From positions 1-64,000 of the forward strand of contig CAWGEH010000028.1 in NCBI GenBank assembly GCA_963821505.1: DNA of 64,000 bases, given 5' to 3'. This document shows positions 8,424 through 16,543 of this stretch, one piece after another. The position numbers and the translations under genes are program-made. Source of the stretch: VAZQ01 sp963821505. Its GTDB lineage: Bacteria; Pseudomonadota; Alphaproteobacteria; Rhizobiales; Xanthobacteraceae. The notes beneath the pieces were generated by a model that saw only the letters and a list, made by a program, of their open reading frames with translations, was not told the origin of the DNA and made no database searches. Within the stretch, counting starts at the first letter, position 1; every line of letters begins with the position of its first letter.

Positions 8424-9394
8424 TCGATCACCTCGTCGGCGCGGGCGAGCAGCGTCGGCGGCAGTTCGAGACCAAGCGCTCGGGCGGTCGGGATGTTGAT
8501 GACGAAATCGAACTTGGTTGACTGCACCACTGGCAGGTCGGCGGGTTTGGCGCCCTTGAGAATGCGGGCGGTATAGAGTCCCGTCATCCGAAACGCCTCC
8601 GGCAGGCTGGTGCCATAGCTCATCAGGCCTCCAGCCTCGGCGTACTCACGCGTGGTGAAAACGGTAGGGAGACCGTGGCGAGCCGCCAGCGTGGCGAGCT
8701 GCACTCGTCTGCGGAAGAAATACCCATCGGCGCCCACCACGAGGGCATCCGCTTGCTGGCGCGCCAGCGTCGCGAAAGCGTCTTCGATTGCGCGAGCGTC
8801 GCTCGCCCGCAAGACAATGATTTCGGTCCCGGTGGACGCCGCCGCAGCAGTCCCGTTCTTGGCCAGGGTATCGGCATTCGCATTCTGCGGATTCACCAGC
8901 AAACCGATCCGTGCGGCTCGCGGGAGCAGTTCACGGAGTAACCCCAGGTGCTTTGCCACCAGGTCGCTGAACAGGAAGCTCACGCCGGTTGCATTGCCGC
9001 CGGGCCGCGCAAGGCTGGCGACCAGACCAAGCTCGACTGGATCGTCGGCAACGTTGAACACGATCGGTATTGTGGCGGTCGCCTGCTTTGCGGCGAGCGC
9101 CGGATTGCCGGTGATTGCGACGATCACGGCCACTTGGCGTCGCACTAGGTCGGCAGCCAGCCCCGGCAGGCGATCGTAGCGGCCATCGGCCGAAGGGGTC
9201 TCGATGGCCACATTGCGTCCCTCGATGAAGCCGGCCTCTGCCAGGCTCTGTTTGAATACCGCGAGCAGGTGCGCTGGGGGCGTGCCGACGCTTAGATACC
9301 CGATCACCGGCATCGCCGGCTGCTGCGCCCGAATGCCGACGGGCCACGCAGCCGCCGCGCCGCCGACGAGCGTGATGAACTTGCGGCGCCTCAT
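8420..9394 (-). CDS. PF04392 ABC transporter substrate-binding protein (first of a tandem trio)
   Basis: The 324-residue first gene of the trio. The leader MRRRKFITLVGGAAAAWP ends near IRAQQ; note RRRKF in place of RRREF. Other landmarks are IGYLSVGTPPAHLL, GRNVAIETPSADGRYDRLP, DDPVELGLVASLARPGGN, GGLMSYGTSLPEAFR, and the end LPPTLLARADEVIE. The promoter of the trio should lie at 9395-9452, between this start and the left end of the IS5 element, which leaves very little room. The insertion may therefore have changed its expression. Confidence 0.9.
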   Translation of the reverse strand: MRRRKFITLVGGAAAAWPVGIRAQQPAMPVIGYLSVGTPPAHLLAVFKQSLAEAGFIEGRNVAIETPSADGRYDRLPGLAADLVRRQVAVIVAITGNPALAAKQATATIPIVFNVADDPVELGLVASLARPGGNATGVSFLFSDLVAKHLGLLRELLPRAARIGLLVNPQNANADTLAKNGTAAAASTGTEIIVLRASDARAIEDAFATLARQQADALVVGADGYFFRRRVQLATLAARHGLPTVFTTREYAEAGGLMSYGTSLPEAFRMTGLYTARILKGAKPADLPVVQSTKFDFVINIPTARALGLELPPTLLARADEVIE

Positions 9395-9452
9395 GCCCGT
9401 ATCCTTCGTCTGAGGCGATATTTCTAAACGGGGACTTCCTGCGGGCCAACTA

Positions 9453-10304
9453 GACTAGGGTAAAAACTCATTAATTCTTCTACTCTGACAATAGGATCCT
9501 GATTCGTTTTTTGGAAGGGATCGGGATCGTGCGCAGGAATTTGTTTTGGCTAAGCGATGAGCAATGGGCTCGAATTGAGCCTCATTTGCCAACCGATGTT
9601 CGCGGTGTGGAGCGGGTTGACGATCGCCGGGTTATCAGCGGGATCGTGCATGTTCTCAAGAGCGGTTGCCGCTGGTGCGATTGCCCGCCGGAATATGGGC
9701 CTCCGACAACGATTTATAACCGGTTTGTGCGCTGGGCGCGACGCGGCATCTGGGAAAACCTGTTTCGAGAGTTTGCTGGAAACGGACGATCCGCGGGCAC
9801 GCAGATGATCAACTCCACGCACGTCAAAGCGCACCGCTCGGCGGCGGGCGGAAAAGGGGGGAGAAAAAGCAGGCTGTGGGCCGTTCGCGCGGAGGGCGCA
9901 ACACGAAGATGCACGCACTCGCAGATGCTAAAGGGCGCCTGATCGCCATCCTGTTGACTGGAGGCGAAGCTCACGATTGCCCGGTCGCAGAGCGCTTGAT
10001 CCGCAGAGTGAAGTCACCAGAACGCCTGCTCGGCGACAAGGCGTATGACAGCGCCGAGTTGCGCGAAGACTTGAACGAGCGCGGGACCAAGCCGGTCATT
10101 CCCAACCGCTGCAACAGAAAGCAACCATTCAGCTTCAGCAAGCGCCTCTACAAACTGCGTTGGCATATCGAGAGTGCGTTCAACAGGTTGAAGGACTTCA
10201 GACGCATCGCCACGCGATACGACAGGCTGGCCCGAAACTACCTGGCCTCTGTCTGCCTCGCCGCCGCTCTTGTATGGTGGATTTAATGAGTCCGGACCCT
10301 AATC
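9453..10304 (+). mobile_element. IS5-family (IS427-like) insertion sequence
   Basis: An element of about 850 bp with matching ends. The left end reads GACTAGGGT-n4-ACTCATTAA from 9453. The reverse complement of the right end (10283-10304) reads GATTAGGGT-n4-ACTCATTAA. The ends are imperfect and I cannot fix the target duplication. The inside is filled by one transposase coded in two overlapping frames. Size, end pattern and two-frame layout fit the IS427 group of IS5. It looks complete and possibly active. It sits directly upstream of the PF04392 trio and beside the small gene at 10283-10516, whose 3' end overlaps the right end of the IS. Confidence 0.85.
9529..10286 (+). CDS. IS5-family transposase made by -1 frameshift (orfAB)
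   Basis: Frame A (from GTG 9529, with GGAAGGGA 8 bp before it) encodes the DUF4096-type N-terminal domain: LSDEQWARIEPHLP, SGCRWCDCPPEYGP, YNRFVRWARRGIW. Frame B (from about 9861) encodes the DDE domain: GRNTKMHALADAKGR, LLGDKAYDSAELRE, GTKPVIPNRCNRK and KLRWHIESAFNRLKDFRRIATRYD, whose Glu is the last catalytic residue. The frames differ by -1 and overlap at 9852-9869, where runs of A4, G6 and A5 lie together. IS427-type elements use such runs for programmed frameshifting. This one is therefore likely natural, unlike the +1 shifts elsewhere in the window. Confidence 0.85.
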
Positions 10305-10516
10305 TCCGAAACCGGCGGGCTCTTGCTGCATTTCTGCCGGCTGACCGAAGCCGGCGGACTTTGGTGCATTTCGGCCGGCTGACTGAGCCTAGCAGCGAGC
10401 GCCATATACTCCAACCCGAGCGCGAGTAGCGCATGTGCGACGCTGGGGGCAGAGCACGCGATGGCGAGATGCGCGGACCGGTTAGCCATCTGCCTGTAAT
10501 CTTCATAAGTCGGCAT
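10283..10516 (-). CDS. small helical protein of Bradyrhizobium type
   Basis: A 77-residue frame starting MPTYEDYRQMANRSAHLAIA, with GGAGG 7 bp before the ATG at 10516. The N-terminal half resembles many short Rhizobiales proteins beginning 'M-P-T-Y-E-D-Y-R' that form helices and have no known role. The C-terminal part (PAEMHQSPPASVSRQKCSKS) is translated from a short tandem repeat, and the stop lies inside the right end of the IS5 element. The original C-terminus was therefore probably replaced when the element inserted. Confidence 0.5.
   Translation of the reverse strand: MPTYEDYRQMANRSAHLAIACSAPSVAHALLALGLEYMALAARLSQPAEMHQSPPASVSRQKCSKSPPVSEIRVRTH
10311..10384. repeat. two-copy tandem repeat, about 36 bp
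   Basis: Two neighbouring imperfect units of the form 'ccggcgg-n-ct-n-tgcattt-n-gccggctgac' lie between the IS5 right end and the core of the small minus-strand gene. They are translated in its C-terminal tail as two similar PPAS/PPVS-type segments. Such units also resemble GC-rich hairpin arms (gccggc), so each may fold. Confidence 0.5.
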
Positions 10517-10695
10517 CGTCCGTCCTCCACGACGACGGCCACTTGGTCGATTGGCCGCAAGCTCAATCTCCCGCAAACATGGCGGCGGGTCCTTGGGACA
10601 GACCTGAATTGTTCTGAATTGAGGCGAGACACCCTCCGACTGGGGGTCCGGGCGGGGCACGGAGCAGCCAAAAAGCCCCGCCCGACAGCCGGTGT

Positions 10696-11129
10696 TCAAC
10701 GCAATTCAACAAACCGCAGCGTCAGCCGATTGCGGCCGTCTCGCCGTTCGTAACGCATGCCACTCGTAAAGCTACGCATCAGGTGGATGCCGAGATCGCC
10801 CACTTTCGCGTCCTCGAGCGTCTTTGCCACTGATGGGGTGGGGATTGGGTCGGATCGAATTCCCTGCCGGTATCCTCAATGCGGACGACCAGCGTTCCGC
10901 CATTGCGCTCCAACTCAATTGCTATCTCCGGGCGGTCGTCTTTTCCGCCGCCGCCGTACATAATGATGTTGGCGACAGCTTCCTCAAGGCAAAGTTGAAT
11001 TGCGAACGAGGTGTCGGCAGATAGGTCCTGCTGGGTCCTGGCCTTGATCCATCCAGGCAGCCGTTCCAATTCAGCAAGATCACCGCGCAACTCCAGACAA
11101 TTTGCCTCAAAACTCGACATCGCAGTCAC
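10696..11129 (-). CDS. anti-sigma regulatory factor (RsbW/HATPase_c_2-like), frameshifted
   Basis: A serine/threonine-kinase-type anti-sigma factor of the GHKL fold. The N box is IQLCLEEAVANIIMYG, followed by the beta strand TLVVRIEDTGREFDPT with the G1-type Asp. The main frame then derails. One frame over, the family's end is intact (SVAKTLEDAKVGDLGIHLMR, MRYERRDGRNRLTLRF) to the TGA at 10696-10698. The break lies in the C-rich stretch around 10840-10855 and fits loss of one C. The start is GTG 11129 or ATG 11120, with GGGAG just upstream. No anti-anti-sigma (STAS) or sigma gene is adjacent. Such proteins usually work in partner-switching control of stress sigma factors. Confidence 0.75.
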
Positions 11130-11617
11130 TACTCCCGGACCAGGGTTGCCTTCATTCGTGCGCTTGCCTCTCGCGCTCGAACTCTCCTGCCAATTGAAGG
11201 CTACGTCCTTGGGTCAAAGCTGAATTGTTCTGAATATCCGCGGTGCGCGCCGCATGATGCCTCGGTGCAGATATCCCGCCGATCACACGACTACTTGCGC
11301 CTGCCGACATTCCCGCACCTGGCGAACGGTATGCCTGACAGCGCGAATACCGGGGCGCCACTCGTCCGAATACGCCGTGTCCTCTGCCTGAGCTCGAATA
11401 GAAGATCGATCGGCCACAGCGCACCGAGGAGTCCATTGTCGTCGCCACCGGTGCGCCACGCGAGCGCGGATGCCCACCGTGGGTCGTGCTGGGTGTCAAG
11501 GCGGTAGAGGCGCGAGGCGTCCGCGCCGCGTGATGCGACGTCCGCTTTCGCCAACTGCGGACATACCGTCGCGTACGTCGGTGGCCGCTAAGTGCCAACA
11601 GGCGACATCGGCCCGGC
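11130..11617. other. gene-poor stretch
   Basis: No frame here shows family features. A minus-strand frame at 11291-11554 (with WASALAWRTGGDDNGLLG) has protein-like composition but no homology that I recognise. The stretch probably holds decayed sequence between the anti-sigma gene and the truncated PF04392 gene. Confidence 0.35.
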
Positions 11618-12540
11618 TATTCGATCACCTCGTCGGCGCGGGCCAGCAGCATCGGCGGCACCGTGAGGCCGAGCGCCTTGGCGGTCTTGAGATTGATCAA
11701 TAGCTCGAGCTTTGTCGGTTGCTGGACCGGCAGAATCTGTCGTTCTCGCGCCTTTTAAGATTCGACCGACATAGGCGCCGGCCTGACGATAGGAATCCGC
11801 GTAATCGGGCCCGTAGCTCATTAGGCCGCCGGCTTCGACGTAATCTCGCTGGAAATGGGACGCAGGGAGTGCATGGCGCGCTGACAAGGCCACAAGTTGC
11901 GCCCGCTCGGTATTGAAGAGCGGGTCGGAACCGATGAGCAGGGCGTCGGGCCGCCACCTGGACAAAGCCGCGAAGGCCGCGCCGACCTCTGCGCTGGTGC
12001 TTGCATTGAAGACTTCGATATCCAGGCTGAGCGCGTGCCCGGCGACCGCCACATCCCGCATCGTCGGGTCGGCCGTAGCCGCATCTGCGGGGTTGACGAG
12101 CACGGCGATGCGCCTGGCCATAGGCAACAGCTCGTGCAGCAATGCCAATCGTTTCGCCGGCAGCTCCGTGACAGGGAAGTAGAACCCAGTGACGTTTCCA
12201 TCCGGTCGATTGAAACTTGACACCAGGCCCATTTGGACGGGATCCACACCGCTCACGAACACGATTGGGATGGTCTGTGTCGCGCGCCTGGCCGCGAGCG
12301 CTGCAGGTGGCCCCGAGGTGGCAATGACGGCGACCTCGCGCCGGACGAGAGCAGCGGCAAGTTCCGGCAGTCCCTTGGCTCCGCCGTCGGCTGAGCGGTA
12401 CTCGATCCTCACGTTCTGCCCATCCACGAAGCCCTCGGCGCCTAAGCCCGTACGGAACGCAGCGAGCCAATGCTGGCGCCTGTCAAGGGCAGGGCCGAGG
12501 AAGCCGACTACGGGCATCACTAGCCGGGGTGGAAGATGAC
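11618..12540 (-). pseudogene. PF04392 substrate-binding gene lacking its leader, plus a frameshift
   Basis: From VMPVVGFLGPALDRRQHWLA to the TAG at 11618-11620 this is a PF04392 protein: GQNVRIEYRSADGGAKGLPE, DPVQMGLVSSFNRPDGN, GGLMSYGPDYADSYRQ. The usual RREFI leader is missing; the frame continues upstream into a piece of a brkB-like gene. Near 11748 one extra T shifts the frame. After it the family end is intact one frame over (LPVQQPTKLELLINLKTAKA, PPMLLARADEVIE). Without a leader the product could not reach the periplasm, so I treat it as a relic, although the 3' shift itself may be a sequence error. Confidence 0.75.
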
Positions 12541-12559
12541 TGGAGCGCCCTGCGCTGCG

Positions 12560-12684
12560 CTCGTGAAGTACGAGCTTGCAGCCGCGCACGGCATCGTGCC
12601 CGAACAAAAGGCCCGCGATGGCCACCGCGATAACGATGAGGGGCCCAAGGGAGAAGACCGAATAATACGCCAGTGCGGCGCCTA
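12560..12684 (-). pseudogene. YihY/BrkB-family membrane protein fragment
   Basis: About 35 residues (GDARLGAALAYYSVFSLGPL, then IVIAVAIAGLLFGHDAVRG) match the first membrane segment of the YihY/BrkB (UPF0761) family. The piece starts exactly at the stop of the small gene at 12682 and ends where the leaderless PF04392 sequence begins. Together they make an open chimeric frame of 401 codons from 12793. The rest of brkB is gone, which points to a deletion joining two genes. Confidence 0.7.
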
Positions 12685-12966
12685 GTCGCGCGTCCCCGTA
12701 AGCTCCTTCAGGAGCGCGGCGAGACGTTCCGAGACAGGTTGGTCGGCGGCACTGTACTCGGCCCGCAGCCATTGCCCGAGTTCCCGCAGCCATGGCCTTC
12801 GGGCCATGATCTCACGAGGTTCGGACTCGCCCGACCTACGCTGCTCGCGCTGGCTCCTAAGGACTCGTCCGGCTCGCGGTGTGCTCTCACCTGCGCTCAA
12901 CTCCTGAGCACGAAGTACCCACTTCTGCTCAGAACGTCGATGAAACTCTAAGGGATAAGTCGTCAT
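12682..12966 (-). CDS. small hypothetical protein
   Basis: A 94-residue protein beginning MTTYPLEFHRRSEQKWVLRA and ending ADQPVSERLAALLKELTGTRD. It is basic and Glu-rich with no membrane segment. Its ATG overlaps the stop of the upstream small gene by 4 bp (ATGA), which supports both as translated and co-transcribed. The next sequence downstream is the brkB fragment. I recall similar short proteins in front of brkB-type genes in Rhizobiales; function unknown. Confidence 0.55.
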   Translation of the reverse strand: MTTYPLEFHRRSEQKWVLRAQELSAGESTPRAGRVLRSQREQRRSGESEPREIMARRPWLRELGQWLRAEYSAADQPVSERLAALLKELTGTRD

Positions 12967-13160
12967 GTCGGGCTCGTTTTCACGATCATTCTCGAAGGTT
13001 GACCGCTCTCTGGTCTTTCGCCCAGCGCGAGTGCCCAATACATTTCCGCGAGTTTCCGGTATCGACGGCTCTCCCGCAGCGATTTTGTAACGATGGTCAG
13101 ACGAGCGTACTTTTTCGCCTTGGCACGATAAACTTCCATTTGCGACTTCACGGCAGACAC
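12963..13160 (-). CDS. small helical hypothetical protein
   Basis: A 65-residue frame from GTG 13160, or ATG 13139 at MEVYRAKAKKYARLT. The pattern YRAKAKKYARLT-n-ESRRYRKLAEMYWALA is typical of short two-helix proteins that abound in Bradyrhizobium-type genomes. It ends in the ATGA overlap with the next gene. No function is known. Confidence 0.5.
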   Translation of the reverse strand: MSAVKSQMEVYRAKAKKYARLTIVTKSLRESRRYRKLAEMYWALALGERPESGQPSRMIVKTSPT

Positions 13161-13467
13161 TCCGCGCGCGCCCTGCCGAGGTCAACGTGCAGGTGCTAGC
13201 CACTGTTCCGGGCTCTGCCGTGTTAATTCAGCGGTAGCGGCTGCAAGCAGAAAAACGGGGGGCGCGGGCATGAGCGAGCGCTCTATCGGTCTATGATCAC
13301 CTCAGACCCCAGCTTGCGTTTGAAGCGCAGAAAGACCCTGCGCTTGTGCTACCCTACGAGGCCGGCAGCCTCTTCGATCCGATTCCTTCAACGGCCCCCT
13401 ACTGTTGACGGGTCCATCCTGCAAGACCGGACCTGCCGCATTCGAAAATTGCGAGAGCGAGCTTCCG

Positions 13468-13602
13468 ATGTCTCGCAGCACCATTATTTGGTTTGTCATC
13501 GCCGTCCTTCTCACACTCTTGGCCGTGAATCGGTGCTTGGAGCATAAAGATGCGCCCTCTCTCTGTGCCGATGACCCTACTGCCCCCGCATGCCACCGCT
13601 GA
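13468..13602 (+). CDS. possible small membrane protein
   Basis: A 44-residue frame from ATG 13468: MSRSTIIWFVIAVLLTLLAV, then NRCLEHKDAPSLCADDPTAPACHR. One clear transmembrane helix is followed by a short Cys/Asp-rich tail (two Cys before the end plus one in CLEH). The start codon has only a weak GAGAGCGAG in front. It lies alone among repeats and could be spurious; the hydrophobic pattern is the main support. Confidence 0.35.
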   Translation: MSRSTIIWFVIAVLLTLLAVNRCLEHKDAPSLCADDPTAPACHR

Positions 13603-13645
13603 TCGGATCGGGCCGCGCGAGCGAATGTCCTGCCTGGGGATGGTG

Positions 13646-13790
13646 GAGACCGGACTGCCTGGCTGGGCATGTAAAACTCGAACTCAGAAACGTCGGCGCA
13701 AACTATCCTTTTGAAAAGGCGCGCAGATTTCCGGCAATTCAGCCAAATCTTGTAACCGGAGACGGTTCGCGTTTGAGCTGCGGCGTTGCG
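13646..13790. repeat. dispersed repeat family 1, copy A
   Basis: About 145 bp that match 19287-19432 along their whole length with scattered changes. Both begin gagaccggactg-c/g-ctggctgggca and end ggagacgg-t/c-tcgcgttt-g/a-agctgcgg. The reverse strand of each contains a tRNA T-loop-like string (GTTCGAGT, GTTCGAG) but no complete cloverleaf. No function known. Confidence 0.6.
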
Positions 13791-13940
13791 GATTACGGCC
13801 AATACTCGATCCTCAACTCTACCGGCTCGTGATCGGGAGGGGTGCGCGACAAGATCGCCAGGACGCAGCCTGACGTTCGCCCAATATCGTGGCCGCCGAA
13901 TGCAAAGGTGCCTGCGCGTCTCATTGTTATAGAGCTTGCC

Positions 13941-15764
13941 TCAGAGATGCTCCTCCGTTCGCAGCGAAAGCTCCACCATGCGTTCCAGGAGCTGGTCCGC
14001 AGGCAGGCCGACGAAGTTGTGTATGACGAGCTCCTTGGCGTATAGGCGGACGAGGTAGCGCAGCTTCAGCGACTTGCTGCGCGAGGCATAGACGAAATCC
14101 CGGTGCCCGTTGTTGATCACGATGACGTTGTGCTCGGCATCCAGGCGCGAGCGCCAGGACCCTCCGGGGGCACGCTCGAACGTATAACCCGGCAGGCCCT
14201 GCGATGAGACGGTGGCGGTGCCGAGCTGCCCCATCAGTTCGTGAGTGACGGTGATCAATCCTTCGCCGGTACAAACAACGTCGCGCTGGCGCACCGTGAC
14301 CTTCACACGCGTGAGGCCGGGCTCGTCCGGCGCCAGGAAGGTGACGGCTTGGTTGTGCATCCCAGCCAAGGCGCCCGGCCCTTCGACGATCTGCCACTGG
14401 AACGTGAGGTCGTGCTCGACGCGGCGCCGCGAACGATCGCGCGACAGGGCCCGCAGTTCTTTGGCCTCGCCGACCCGCACCATGGTCGATGCCGGGGAAA
14501 CCGTCACGCTGAAAAGCGGTCCGGCGAATTCGAAGAACTGCCGTTGCCGGTCCTCGCCGAGTTCCGGCTCTGCCGCCCCGAGAACGACTCCGTTGACCTC
14601 GTGCGAGAGCGAAGGCGAATTCGCCACGGTCGCGCCGTCGAGTTTCGACCGGAACGCCCGGGCGTGGATGTCGAACCAGTCATATTCCTCGGCCGGCAAC
14701 GCTAGCAGCGCTTCGCGGAACGCACGCTGGATCGTGCGCAGCTGCTCCTGGCTCGCCTGCTCTTCCTCGGCGCGGCGCTGCTCTTCGATGACCTCGACGA
14801 GCTTGCGCTCAAGCGGCTGCAGCGCCTCGCACAGCGTCGCATAGGCCGTGTCGTAGATGAGGCCCGAACGCGTGCCTGGCGTGAGGTTGACGAACGGTGC
14901 ATCGACGTGGCCCTGCAGGCAGCGCAAGGTCCACGGCGGATGGGCAAGATCGTCCAGCAGTGCAAGGTCCTCGATCACGCGCGTGCCGTGCCGGAACAAT
15001 GCCACGCGATTGCTGTCGGACGGCTCGCTGAGATACAGTTCGGCATACATGTCGCCGATCGTTGTGCGCAGTGCCGGTAGCTGATGCAGCAGCCGGCCCT
15101 CGTATTGGCGCGGCTCAACGGCGTACTGCTTACGCGCGAGCCGGTCGACGACGTTGATACGGACGCCGGTCTGCCGGATACGGTCGCGCAGCTCCGCCGC
15201 GAGATACCACTGGATCTTTTCTCCCGACAGACCGCGGATGCCATCAAGCAGCGGCGCGATCCGTACTTCCGTGCCGCCGTCGCCGAACAGCGCGCGCATG
15301 GGCGTGACCACATAGGTCGGATCGCCTTTACGCATGACCATCTGGTAGGCGCGCCGGTCGTCGCCGGTCGACGTTATGCTGAGCTCGTCGCCCACCGTCC
15401 AGAAGCTCAACAAGCCGATCCCGAACTCGCCCTGTAGGCCCGAGGTCCCTTCGGCCTTGAGCCGGCGCTTGACGGAATCACAGACGTGGGTCGCCACATA
15501 GCGGAAATCCGGCCGGCCGGCGTTGTCGCGCGGCACGCCTTCGCCATCGTCGCGGATCGAGAGAAAATGGCGCCTGTGCTCGCGGCCGCGCGTGATCGTC
15601 ACAGTGCGCGCCTTCGCATCAATGCTGTTTTCGACCAGCTCGGCGATCGCCTTCAGTGGGCTGGTCTGAGACAGGGCGATGATGGTGATGGCGTTCCAGT
15701 CGTCGCCGATCTTCAGCTTGCCGCGCGCCCGGTTCGAGTGTTCTGAGGTCATCTTTCGGTTCAT
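13941..15764 (-). CDS. GHKL-type ATPase with Ig-like domain
   Basis: A 607-residue cytosolic protein. Residues 20-190 form a GHKL (gyrase/Hsp90/kinase/MutL) ATPase: N box PLKAIAELVENSIDAKA with the Mg-binding Asn, G1 LSIRDDGEGVP, G2 LQGEFGIGLLSFW. A second alpha/beta part runs to about 330, then a Glu/Gln-rich likely coiled coil at about 340-375 (EEQRRAEEEQASQEQLR). An Ig-like beta domain lies at about 425-510 (FQWQIVEGPG, TRVKVTVRQR), and a small domain follows (IVINNGHRDFVYA). There is no HisKA or receiver domain, so it is not a sensor kinase, and no MutL or TopoVI motif. It is intact and alone amid IS debris. A nucleic-acid or defence role, as for prokaryotic MORC-like ATPases, is only an inference. 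Confidence 0.8.
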   Translation of the reverse strand: MNRKMTSEHSNRARGKLKIGDDWNAITIIALSQTSPLKAIAELVENSIDAKARTVTITRGREHRRHFLSIRDDGEGVPRDNAGRPDFRYVATHVCDSVKRRLKAEGTSGLQGEFGIGLLSFWTVGDELSITSTGDDRRAYQMVMRKGDPTYVVTPMRALFGDGGTEVRIAPLLDGIRGLSGEKIQWYLAAELRDRIRQTGVRINVVDRLARKQYAVEPRQYEGRLLHQLPALRTTIGDMYAELYLSEPSDSNRVALFRHGTRVIEDLALLDDLAHPPWTLRCLQGHVDAPFVNLTPGTRSGLIYDTAYATLCEALQPLERKLVEVIEEQRRAEEEQASQEQLRTIQRAFREALLALPAEEYDWFDIHARAFRSKLDGATVANSPSLSHEVNGVVLGAAEPELGEDRQRQFFEFAGPLFSVTVSPASTMVRVGEAKELRALSRDRSRRRVEHDLTFQWQIVEGPGALAGMHNQAVTFLAPDEPGLTRVKVTVRQRDVVCTGEGLITVTHELMGQLGTATVSSQGLPGYTFERAPGGSWRSRLDAEHNVIVINNGHRDFVYASRSKSLKLRYLVRLYAKELVIHNFVGLPADQLLERMVELSLRTEEHL

Positions 15765-15855
15765 GCGATCGTGTTTGCGTGCTTCTTATTATCATGGACG
15801 GGTCCGGCAAGAAGCGCGGAAGCCGCCCGGGGCCGGGAATTTCGGAGCCCCTCGG

Positions 15856-15927
15856 TACCGCGATTTTCTGCCGATCCAGAGATGATCCGGCGGCGGCCAA
15901 TTGAGCAACACCATTGCTCACTTTGCC
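15856..15927. repeat. dispersed repeat family 2, copy C
   Basis: Matches 19569-19637: both share 'gatgatccggc-n-gcggccaat' and '-agcaaca-n-cattgctcactttgc'. On the minus strand both are open as LAAAGSSLDR-n-IA. Copy C directly follows the DUF3489 fragment. Confidence 0.6.
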
Positions 15928-15960
15928 AGGCTGCGGGCCTCCCCATAGCCAAGCCCACCG

Positions 15961-16062
15961 CGGCATTTCGCAGACGCGCTCGCCGTTCGTTTTCTCGCAT
16001 TCGAGCTTTAGTCCGAGCTTCTTGCGCACCACACCGGCCAAGAAGCCCCGCACCGAGTGCTG
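15961..16062 (-). pseudogene. DUF3489 protein, C-terminal fragment
   Basis: The minus strand reads VQHSVRGFLAGVVRKKLGL, then KLECEKTNGERVCEM. This is the conserved end of DUF3489 proteins, small helix-turn-helix-like proteins of Alphaproteobacteria. Upstream the frame is joined without a gap to a GFA-family fragment, downstream to repeat copy C. There is no start or stop of its own. Confidence 0.65.
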
Positions 16063-16294
16063 TACAGCGATGGATTTCATGCGGACGGCCGCTGTCGGTC
16101 GGCACTGGGACCGGTTCGGGATTTCCGGATAGCAAGATGACCCGGTCGGCCTCGATCAGCGCATTGAGCACGAAGGCGCTTCCAGTTTGCCGCTGGCAAT
16201 CGCGGCAGTGACAGCAATGCACGAACATCGGCGGCGAGGTGAGCCGATAGCGCACCGTCGCACAGGCGCATCCACCTTCCAAATCGTCACTCAT
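16062..16294 (-). pseudogene. GFA/CENP-V family protein, N-terminal fragment
   Basis: From ATG 16294: MSDDLEGGCACATVRYRL, then HCCHCRDCQRQTGSAF and PVPVPTDSGRPHEIHRC. These are the first two zinc-binding motifs of GFA-family (glutathione-dependent formaldehyde-activating-like) proteins, C-x-C and C-x-x-C. The third zinc site and the C-terminal 60 or so residues are missing. The sequence switches into the DUF3489 fragment at about 16062, so this is a truncated gene. Confidence 0.75.
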
Positions 16295-16381
16295 GGTTTT
16301 ACTGCCGTCAGGCCGTGAGTGTAATCGAGGCATTCTCGTTCTAATTTGGTCAGCGTCAACCAGCACATCGATTAGGTCCGC

Positions 16382-16500
16382 TTACCTGACCCCGAGCTTC
16401 GAGAGGAAATGGTTCAATGTCAGTCGAGGCACTTTTAAAAACTCCGCGATGACGTTGGAAAGGTCCTCAGCCAAAAGGCGGTTCAGCTGGAGGAACAGCT
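16382..16500 (-). pseudogene. unidentified C-terminal gene fragment
   Basis: The minus strand reads ELFLQLNRLLAEDLSN, then VIAEFLKVPRLTLNHFLSKLGVR and a TAA at 16382-16384. It resembles a helix-turn-helix-like C-terminus. There is no start, and the upstream side runs into the TPR fragment. I cannot name the parent gene. Confidence 0.4.
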
Positions 16501-16543
16501 CTCAAGGCTTGGCGGCGAGGTGGGCAGTGGACTGCGCGGCCGG

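Noticed and set aside
6439..9394. Tandem array as a recent gene amplification
   Set aside because: The three proteins differ throughout their central parts; only ends and starts are nearly constant.
13941..15764. Sensor histidine kinase or MutL
   Set aside because: No phospho-acceptor His domain, no MutL C-terminal or metal motif; the long C-terminal part is different.
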